Positions 1 through 4,759 of a DNA stretch of 5,388 nucleotides are shown piece by piece. Origin of the DNA: Pseudomonadota bacterium (GTDB lineage Bacteria > Pseudomonadota > Gammaproteobacteria > Burkholderiales > Burkholderiaceae); assembly GCA_029777935.1 (NCBI GenBank), contig JAKORH010000096.1:1-5388 (forward strand), in the 5' to 3' direction. Every line of letters starts with the position of its first letter. Within the stretch, counting starts at the first letter, position 1. A program made the position numbers and the translations under genes. The notes below the pieces were generated by a model. The model was not told where the DNA came from. It saw only the letters and a list, made by a program, of their open reading frames with translations, and searched no databases.

Positions 1-199
<199 letters not shown>

Positions 200-332
200 C
201 GCTTCGGGCTGTCCCCCCGAGGGGGGTGAGCGCCGCGGCTCCAAGCCCGCCTGCGCGGGCTTGGACGGCTCGAACGCCCGTCGCGTCTCGCGACGGGCTC
301 TTCGAGCCATCTTGGGGCGGCCCGGCGCTGGC
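200..332. repeat. GC-rich multi-hairpin intergenic repeat (REP-like)
   Basis: This gene-free stretch holds three consecutive perfect or near-perfect hairpins. The first is CCCCCC-GA-GGGGGG at 213-226. The second has a 10-bp stem, CCAAGCCCGC at 241-250 with GCGGGCTTGG at 255-264, and a 4-nt loop. The third is compound at 267-308: outer arms GGCTCGAA/TTCGAGCC (267-274, 301-308) and inner arms CCCGTCGCG/CGCGACGGG (277-285, 289-297) with a 3-nt loop. The tract GGGGCGGCCCGGCG at 314-327 runs up to the stop codon of the chaperone gene. From memory, similar strings recur between genes in Burkholderia, Bordetella and Achromobacter genomes, so a dispersed repeat is likely. It may also serve as a 3' stabiliser or Rho-independent-like end for the leftward operon, though no U-tract follows the hairpins. 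Confidence 0.6.
267..308. terminator. Possible transcript-end hairpin downstream of the accessory operon
   Basis: A 42-nt compound stem (8-bp outer arms, 9-bp inner arms, 3-nt loop TCT on the + strand) lies 25 nt beyond the stop codon of the last leftward gene. It is the strongest fold in the intergenic gap and well placed to end or protect the 3' end of that message. Neither strand shows a T-run after the stem, so a classical intrinsic terminator is not supported. A role in RNA stabilisation or Rho-dependent ending is equally possible. Confidence 0.3.
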
Positions 333-959
333 TCATGCCTCGACCATGTCGAAGGCCTGCGTTTCGACCTGCATGAACGCGCGCGTCAGCGCCGCCACTG
401 TGCGCCACAGCGCCGCGCGCGGATGCGCTTCGACCGCGTCGCACAGTCGCGGCACCCAGGGCTGCAGGTGGGCGCGGAAGAAGCGGCGCTGCCGCTCCAG
501 ATTCCATGCCGCGACGTCGTCGCCCGCGATCAGCCAGCGCATCACCTCGAACAGGAACGCGACATGGTCCTCGGTCTCGGCGCGCGCCTCGTCGCGGGTG
601 AGCCCGAGTTCGCTCAGGTCGCCGCGCAGCAGCGCGAGCGGCCGCTCGTTGAGCATCCCGGTCAGGTAGTACGAGCCGCAGAGCAGGATCTCGGGCCTGC
701 CCGCGCCTTCGAACAGCGCCCGGAATTCGTCGGCGGCGGTCGCCGCGTCGGTGCCGCGCAGCGCGGCGACCAGCGCCAGCCATGGCGCGGCGAGCGGGCT
801 GTCGTCGGCCACCGCGTCGGTCGGCGCCGCGCGCAGCCTCTCGATCAGCGCCTGATCGGGCGCAGCGAGCCACAGCCGCGCGAGCAGGCCGTACAGTTCG
901 GCGCGTGAATCTTCCTCGGCCGCAGCGGCGGAAGCGAATTGCGGATTCGTCGTCGGCAC
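333..959 (-). CDS. TorD/DmsD-family molecular chaperone for the formate dehydrogenase
   Basis: This 208-residue protein, mostly helical in composition, has the size and motifs of TorD/DmsD/NarJ-type chaperones. These bind Tat leaders or apo-forms of molybdoenzymes in the cytoplasm until the cofactor is inserted. Visible markers are EFRALFEGAG (78-87), the following GSYY (95-98), the family's acidic ETEDH motif (128-132) leading into FLFEVMRWLI, and FFRAHLQPWVPRLCDAV (160-176). The start is GTG at 957-959, 7 nt after the stop of the iron-sulfur gene. No clear Shine-Dalgarno is present, so translation is probably coupled. As last gene of an operon divergent from a Tat-exported FDH, its client is most likely FDH alpha; that is inferred. 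The C-terminus (MVEA) is encoded right beside the REP-like tract and looks normal in length. Confidence 0.85.
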   Translation of the reverse strand: MPTTNPQFASAAAAEEDSRAELYGLLARLWLAAPDQALIERLRAAPTDAVADDSPLAAPWLALVAALRGTDAATAADEFRALFEGAGRPEILLCGSYYLTGMLNERPLALLRGDLSELGLTRDEARAETEDHVAFLFEVMRWLIAGDDVAAWNLERQRRFFRAHLQPWVPRLCDAVEAHPRAALWRTVAALTRAFMQVETQAFDMVEA

Positions 960-966
960 GGCGGGC

Positions 967-3171
967 TCAGGTATCGGTGACGCGGACTTCGTCGCGGCTC
1001 TGGAAGTGATCGATCACGCGGCAATCGTTGCACATCTTCAGCCGCGCCGCGGCCGCGCCCTGGAACGCCGGATGCGAACCGAGCTTCGCCAGCATGGTCT
1101 CGATCGCGCGCACGGTGCCGAACGGCTTGCCGCAGCGGACGCAGCGGTACGGCTCCATCTCGTGCAGCACGCGCGCCGCGCGGCGCGCGCTTCCGCCATC
1201 GGCAAGCCACAGCCTCGGCGCGAGCGCGAGCGCATGCTCCGGGCAGGTCGTCACGCACAGCCCGCACTGCACGCAATTCTTCTCGATGAACTTCAGTTGC
1301 GGCCGCTCCGGATTGTCGGCCAGCGCGGCCGCCGGGCACGCGCCCACGCAGGCGAGGCACAGCGTGCACGCCGCGGCATTCAGTTGCACCGCGCCGAAAG
1401 GCGCGCCCGCCGGCAGCGCAATCTCGTCGGGGCGCGCCGGTGCCTGTTCCAGCAGGTGGTCGAGCGCCAGCTCCAGCGTGCTGCGCTTGTTCGATTGCAC
1501 CGCGAACGTCGCGGCGCGCGCCACCGTCTGCGCCGCCGGCGCGCGCAGCGCCGCGTCCAGCGTCGCGAGGTCGCGCGCGTCGCGCGCCTCGATCAGCGCG
1601 AAGTGCGTGCCGGCGTAGCCGAGTCCGCCGACGATCGCCTGCGCGACCGCCATCTGCTCGCCGAGTGCCTGCCGGTATTCCGGCGCTTCCTCGTCCGTCA
1701 GCAGCACCCACACGTTGGCGGCGCCGTAGGCGATCGCGGCGAGCCACAAGTCGATGCCGACGCTCACCGTGTGCCACAGCGCCACCGGCAAGACGCGCGC
1801 CGGCACGCCATGGATCGATGCGTCGATGCGAGCGGCGCGGCCGAGGTCGTCGATCAGCTTCTGCCCCGCGCCTTCGCTGTGGAAGAGAAGCGCGGCGCCG
1901 CGGCCACCGGCGTTCGCGTAGGCGGCGAGCAGCGTGTGCAGCCGCCGGCCCTGATCGGGCGCGCCGGGATACGCATACGCGATCGCGCCGGACGGGCAGA
2001 CCGTCGTGCACGCGCCGCAGCCGGCGCACAAGTGCGGCTCGACGATGATGCCCCCGCCCACGGGCTGCAACGGCGCGTCGTCGGGGCCACGCGGCGGGAC
2101 GGCTTCGCGCCGCTTGCCCTTCAGCGAAGCGTCGCTGGCAATGGCGCGCGTCGAGCACACGTCGATGCACGCGTGGCAGCCGATCTGCTCGTTGCGGCTG
2201 TGCGCGCAGATCGCTTGCCGGTACGAGTAGAACTTCGGCTTCTCGAATTCGCCGGTGAGTTCGCGCAACGCCAGCACCGACTTCACCAGCGCACGCTCGT
2301 CGGTGACGTGGAAGTAACCCTGCGGCGGCAGATGCATGGTGAACGCCGGCTGCGCGCGCAGATCGAGCACGAGGTCGAAACGCTCGGCCGTCTTCTGCGG
2401 TGCGCGCGTGAAGTCGATCGCTCCGGCGGCGCCGCACGCGCGCACGCATTCGCGGTGGCTCCGGCAGCGGGCGAGATCGATCTGGTAGCTGAAGTCGATC
2501 GCGTGCTCCGGACACGCCGCGATGCAGGCGTTGCAGCGCGTGCACAACCCGAGATCGATCGGATTGCCGCTTTCCCACTCGGCATCGAATGCGCCGAGCC
2601 AGCCTGACAATCGCGCCAGTCGCCCGCTGTGGACGGCGCGCTCGTGCGCCTGCGGCAGCGCGCCGCCCGCGCGGTCGATGAGCAGCGTGACATCGAGCTT
2701 GTCGGCGAGCATCGCGGCGGCGCGTTCGGCCGCGTCGGCCCCGCCGATCACGAGGCAGCGCCCGCCGGAGCGGTAGCCAACGGTCGCCACCGGCGCGGGC
2801 GGCGGCAGTTGCGCGGCGGCGATCAGCGCGGCGAGCTTCGGCGCGGCGGCGCGCGCGTCGCGCGACCAGCCGCCGGTTTCGCGGATGTTGACGAAGCGGA
2901 TCGGCTGCGCGCGCGGTTCTCCCTGGCGGGCCTGCCGGTCCAGTTCGACGAACAGGCGGTCTTCCTGCGTGCACGCGACCAGCAGCGCGTCGCCGCGCGC
3001 GGCAGTCTCCTGCGCGGCGCGGATGAACGTCCCCGCCTCGCGCCGGCACAGCAGCGTGTGGACGTTATCCAGTCCGTCCGTCGCCGCGCCCACTGTGGCC
3101 GCCAGCGTCCGGCTCAGCGCCGGCGCATCGAGCGGCATCGTGCGGTTGCAGTTGCAGATCAGCGTCTTCAT
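967..3171 (-). CDS. Large multi-cluster 4Fe-4S ferredoxin-like protein of FDH loci
   Basis: This cytoplasmic protein has 734 residues and no signal peptide. Canonical CxxCxxCxxxC sets lie at C210-C220, C382-C392, C602-C612 and C633-C643. A fifth with an extended first gap is C322-x9-C332-x2-C335-x3-C339. A sixth motif, C236/H239/C242/C246, has His in place of one Cys. The N-terminus carries CNCNRTMPLD (6-15), and the C-terminus has two CxxC pairs (677/680, 714/717) resembling a metal ribbon. At least five [4Fe-4S] clusters are therefore expected, which suggests a multi-centre electron-transfer role; the partner and reaction are unknown. I chose ATG at 3169-3171 because the conserved-looking KTLICNCNRTMPLD follows it directly. 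The alternative TTG at 3205-3207 adds a proline/arginine-rich stretch with no family look. The start lies inside the DUF3306 gene, and GGAG is 13 nt upstream, which is weak. Confidence 0.88.
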   Translation of the reverse strand: MKTLICNCNRTMPLDAPALSRTLAATVGAATDGLDNVHTLLCRREAGTFIRAAQETAARGDALLVACTQEDRLFVELDRQARQGEPRAQPIRFVNIRETGGWSRDARAAAPKLAALIAAAQLPPPAPVATVGYRSGGRCLVIGGADAAERAAAMLADKLDVTLLIDRAGGALPQAHERAVHSGRLARLSGWLGAFDAEWESGNPIDLGLCTRCNACIAACPEHAIDFSYQIDLARCRSHRECVRACGAAGAIDFTRAPQKTAERFDLVLDLRAQPAFTMHLPPQGYFHVTDERALVKSVLALRELTGEFEKPKFYSYRQAICAHSRNEQIGCHACIDVCSTRAIASDASLKGKRREAVPPRGPDDAPLQPVGGGIIVEPHLCAGCGACTTVCPSGAIAYAYPGAPDQGRRLHTLLAAYANAGGRGAALLFHSEGAGQKLIDDLGRAARIDASIHGVPARVLPVALWHTVSVGIDLWLAAIAYGAANVWVLLTDEEAPEYRQALGEQMAVAQAIVGGLGYAGTHFALIEARDARDLATLDAALRAPAAQTVARAATFAVQSNKRSTLELALDHLLEQAPARPDEIALPAGAPFGAVQLNAAACTLCLACVGACPAAALADNPERPQLKFIEKNCVQCGLCVTTCPEHALALAPRLWLADGGSARRAARVLHEMEPYRCVRCGKPFGTVRAIETMLAKLGSHPAFQGAAAARLKMCNDCRVIDHFQSRDEVRVTDT

Positions 3172-3676
3172 CGGGGGCGGTGTTCTCCGAGTCGTTCGCG
3201 GCCGCAACGGCGGGCGGCTGCGCCGCGGCTATGGCGCGGGTGGCGGCGTCGATGACCTGCGCCTGCGCGAGCCGCGCCAGCACGCCCGCCGCGAGCGGCT
3301 CGGGCCGTGTGTAGTCGTCGATATACACGTCGAGCCCGTCCATCGCGTTGAAGTGCGGGTCGGCGAAGAGCTTCTTCAGCGCCGCGTTCTTCACGTCCGG
3401 CGTCACGTCGCGGGCGACGAAGCGCGTGAAGTCGGACTGCGGCGTCAGCGCGGCCACATCGGCCAGCGTCGGCGGCGGTTCGGCGGGTTGCGCTACGACA
3501 TTCGCGTCCTGCGCTTCGACATTCGCGGCCGGAGCATCGGCTGAACCTGCGCCGGCTTCGCCTGGCTGCGCAGGCGGCGCGACCGCAAGCGCGGGGTCCG
3601 CCTCGGCGCGCCGCGCCTGCGCCTTGCGGCGCGACCAGCGCGACAGGAAGCCTTGCTGCGATTCGTCGTCGTTCAT
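3065..3676 (-). CDS. DUF3306 domain protein of FDH loci
   Basis: The protein has 203 residues and is soluble, with no signal peptide or membrane segment. It starts MNDDESQQGFLSRWSRRK, a typical DUF3306 opening. An Ala/Pro-rich low-complexity linker (about 28-72) follows, then the conserved core from LTPQSDFTRFV (77-87) through VKNAALKKLF (95-104) and GLDVYIDDY (114-122). The function of the family is unknown; it is recurrently found with DUF3305 beside Tat-exported formate dehydrogenases. The ATG at 3674-3676 is 6 nt from the DUF3305 stop with no strong ribosome binding site, suggesting coupling. The last 35 residues are encoded in a 107-nt overlap with the iron-sulfur gene in another frame, which probably dictates their odd Gly/Arg/Asp-rich composition. 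Confidence 0.85.
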   Translation of the reverse strand: MNDDESQQGFLSRWSRRKAQARRAEADPALAVAPPAQPGEAGAGSADAPAANVEAQDANVVAQPAEPPPTLADVAALTPQSDFTRFVARDVTPDVKNAALKKLFADPHFNAMDGLDVYIDDYTRPEPLAAGVLARLAQAQVIDAATRAIAAAQPPAVAAANDSENTAPDEDADLQLQPHDAARCAGAEPDAGGHSGRGDGRTG

Positions 3677-3682
3677 CGCGGT

Positions 3683-4204
3683 TCAGCGCTGCGCGGGCGA
3701 GGTGAAAGACGGGGGCCGGCGGCGCTGCTTCGGTTCGGGCCGATAGTGCTGATCGGTGAACGCCTTCAGCCATTCCGCAACTTCGGCAGGCAGCGGCACG
3801 CTGTCGACGCGCTCCTGCGCATCGAGCGACCGGCCGGCCTCGTTGTACGACAGGGTCACGAACTGGGGCACCGCATGCGACGGATCCTCGTCGTCGATGC
3901 GCCACATCACGAACCACGCGGGCGCGCCGGAAGTGAGATTGAGGAAGTAGCCCTCGCCCTCGTCACGGAACAGCGTTACGTGCAGGCCCGTATGGAGAAC
4001 CAGTGCCATCCGGCCGTCGTCGCGCAGCATGCGCCAGCCGTCCCCGAAGCGGCCATCGTCGACGATCACGTCGGCGATGCGGAAGCGCCACGCCTCCCAC
4101 GGCGTGGGGTTCCGGGCGCGCTCGATGAGCACGGCGACGCGAAGCGAAGGTGCGGGTTCCATGGGGCGCCGGCCGAGGCGGCGTGGAAGGACGACGGGAG
4201 TCAT
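3683..4204 (-). CDS. DUF3305 domain protein of FDH loci
   Basis: From ATG at 4202-4204 the product is 173 residues, soluble and without a signal peptide. It shows the DUF3305 pattern: SLRVAVLIER (20-29), WRFRIADVIVDD (39-50), HTGLHVTLFRDEGEGYFLNL (71-90), PAWFVMWRIDDED (95-107), VTLSYNEAGRSLDAQERVDS (116-135) and the basic tail YRPEPKQRRRPPSF. The biochemical function is unknown; genomic co-occurrence with FDH is the only clue. Three starts are possible. ATG 4214-4216 lies inside the palindrome arm, ATG 4202-4204 sits just after it, and ATG 4160-4162 begins close to the conserved domain (MEPAPSLRV). None has a good Shine-Dalgarno. I chose the middle one with low certainty. It is the first full-length gene of the leftward operon. 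Confidence 0.83.
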   Translation of the reverse strand: MTPVVLPRRLGRRPMEPAPSLRVAVLIERARNPTPWEAWRFRIADVIVDDGRFGDGWRMLRDDGRMALVLHTGLHVTLFRDEGEGYFLNLTSGAPAWFVMWRIDDEDPSHAVPQFVTLSYNEAGRSLDAQERVDSVPLPAEVAEWLKAFTDQHYRPEPKQRRRPPSFTSPAQR

Positions 4205-4207
4205 TCT

Positions 4208-4260
4208 AGAACCCATCTCGGAATCCGCGACGGACCGTCGCGGATTCCGAGATGGGTTCT
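4208..4260. repeat. Perfect 53-bp palindrome (26-bp arms, 1-nt centre)
   Basis: The left arm 4208-4233 and right arm 4235-4260 are exact reverse complements around A4234. The arms begin AGAACCCATCTCGG and end GGGTTCT. The symmetry breaks immediately outside (T4207 opposite G4261). In the leftward transcript it would form a very stable 26-bp hairpin ending 3 nt before the chosen DUF3305 ATG at 4202-4204. No T-run follows on either strand, so it does not look like an intrinsic terminator. It is far longer than a typical operator, and its position supports a role in translation or RNA stability, or a recent inverted duplication. Confidence 0.95.
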
Positions 4261-4262
4261 GG

Positions 4263-4319
4263 TCACGAGAGCGCGCGGTCGTGGTCCGCGCGCTGATTCC
4301 GGAATTCGTGCGGGGTCAT
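4263..4319 (-). CDS. Possible 18-codon leader ORF upstream of DUF3305
   Basis: ATG at 4317-4319 is preceded by GGAGG at 4326-4330 with an ideal 6-nt spacer, the best Shine-Dalgarno in this control region. The frame reads MTPHEFRNQRADHDRALS and stops at TGA 4263-4265, two bases before the 53-bp palindrome. The peptide matches nothing I recognise and has no run of one amino acid pointing to a classical amino-acid attenuator. It could be a regulatory leader whose translation affects the downstream hairpin. It could also be the relic of an older N-terminus of the DUF3305 gene: its first three residues, MTP, match those at the chosen DUF3305 start. Expression is unproven. Confidence 0.4.
   Translation of the reverse strand: MTPHEFRNQRADHDRALS
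4270..4294. repeat. Short GC-rich inverted repeat within the leader ORF
   Basis: AGCGCGCGG at 4270-4278 pairs perfectly with CCGCGCGCT at 4286-4294 around a 7-nt loop. It lies inside the candidate leader ORF, upstream (in the leftward transcript) of the 53-bp palindrome. A 10-bp palindrome ATTCCGGAAT follows at 4296-4305. Stems of this GC content arise easily in such a genome, so a function is uncertain. Confidence 0.45.
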
Positions 4320-4474
4320 CGTTCACCTCCATCGGTAGTTGCACCGAGTGCCCGAGTCTTGCGCGCCCCGCCTGTTAGGAATATGGTTGCATAAGTAAGG
4401 AGACAACGAGCAGAAACCTTTCTTGTCGTGGTGCCTGTAGAAAACGTACCGACTCGATGAATTGGAAACGTTCG
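4320..4474. promoter_or_regulatory. Divergent promoter region between the accessory and FDH operons
   Basis: This segment separates the leftward leader/DUF3305 from the rightward Tat-protein gene and is noticeably richer in A/T around 4375-4450 than anything else in the window. A weak sigma70-like pair for the + strand is TTGCGC (4359-4364), a 17-nt spacer and TATGGT (4382-4387). For the minus strand, TTGTCT (complement of 4401-4406), a 17-nt spacer and TATTCC (complement of 4378-4383) is possible. Both fits are mediocre. CCGAGT occurs twice (4344-4349, 4352-4357) and AGAAA-CC-TTTCT forms a small dyad at 4412-4423; either might be a regulator site. I see no convincing FNR, NarL or sigma54 site. 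The location is well supported, the exact boxes are not. Confidence 0.5.
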
Positions 4475-4690
4475 ATGAGCACACCTCTGAAGACTCTTGC
4501 ATCTCGGCGCCGCGTCCTTTTCGCGGGCGCCGGGTCGGCGGGAGCGCTGGCCGTCTTGGCCGGCGCGCTGCCGCCGACACGTGAATCCGCCAGCGCTGAA
4601 TCGGGCGGCGAAGCCGGCGCGTCCGACGATGCGCGCGGCTATCGACTGACGCCGCACGTGCTGCGCTATTACCGGACCGCCAAGGTCTGA
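4475..4690 (+). CDS. Small Tat-signal protein of the formate dehydrogenase region
   Basis: This 71-residue protein opens with a Tat leader: basic n-region, S10-R11-R12-R13-V-L-F, then a hydrophobic stretch AGAGSAGALAVLAGALPP (17-34). An acidic/Gly/Ser linker and the conserved tail GYRLTPHVLRYYRTAKV (55-71) follow. This is the layout of the short 'formate dehydrogenase region TAT target' family found just upstream of FDH alpha. The hydrophobic segment may be cleaved or may stay as a membrane anchor. The role is unknown; a small assembly factor or extra subunit of FDH in the periplasm is plausible. I chose ATG at 4475 because GGAA precedes it by about 8 nt. ATG at 4457 adds MNWKRS but has no ribosome binding site. 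The stop is 69 nt before FDH alpha, probably the same operon. Confidence 0.85.
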   Translation: MSTPLKTLASRRRVLFAGAGSAGALAVLAGALPPTRESASAESGGEAGASDDARGYRLTPHVLRYYRTAKV

Positions 4691-4746
4691 CGTCGCGCGC
4701 GCCGCAGGGCTGGCGCGTTCCAGTCGCGATTTCGATCGCCTCGCTC

Positions 4747-4751
4747 GAGGG
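4747..4751 (+). promoter_or_regulatory. Ribosome binding site of FDH alpha
   Basis: GAGGG lies 8 nt before the ATG at 4760-4762. It decides the start in favour of this ATG over the in-frame ATG at 4853-4855, which directly precedes the twin-arginine motif but has no purine-rich site upstream. Confidence 0.65.
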
Positions 4752-4759
4752 AAACTTTC

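Noticed and set aside
1006..2607. 533-codon open frame on the + strand opposite the iron-sulfur gene
   Set aside because: Arg/Ala-rich translation with no recognisable domain. It is an antisense shadow expected in very GC-rich DNA, and the minus-strand frame has clear Fe-S motifs.
845..3049. 734-codon minus-strand frame overlapping the iron-sulfur gene in another frame
   Set aside because: Composition is dominated by Arg/Ala and no motifs are visible. It covers the same DNA as the frame with at least five cluster motifs, so it is a frame shadow.
3172..3207. Upstream TTG start for the iron-sulfur protein adding 12 residues
   Set aside because: It is a rare start codon, the added sequence is Arg/Pro-rich, and the family-like N-terminus begins at the ATG at 3169-3171.
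3168..3917. 249-codon minus-strand frame spanning DUF3305 and DUF3306
   Set aside because: It overlaps two recognisable proteins in a different frame and is Arg-rich without motifs.
4208..4260. The palindrome as an intrinsic transcription terminator
   Set aside because: There is no T-run after the stem on either strand, and it sits at the 5' end of an operon rather than between convergent genes.
4337..4357. Possible sigma54 promoter on the minus strand (GGGCAC...TGCAA)
   Set aside because: The spacing between the GG and GC dinucleotides is 8 or 9 nt instead of the required 10, so the site does not fit.
4396..4403. Strong Shine-Dalgarno-like AAGGAGA on the + strand
   Set aside because: No ATG, GTG or TTG that opens more than a few codons lies at a suitable distance downstream. 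It is more likely part of the promoter region.
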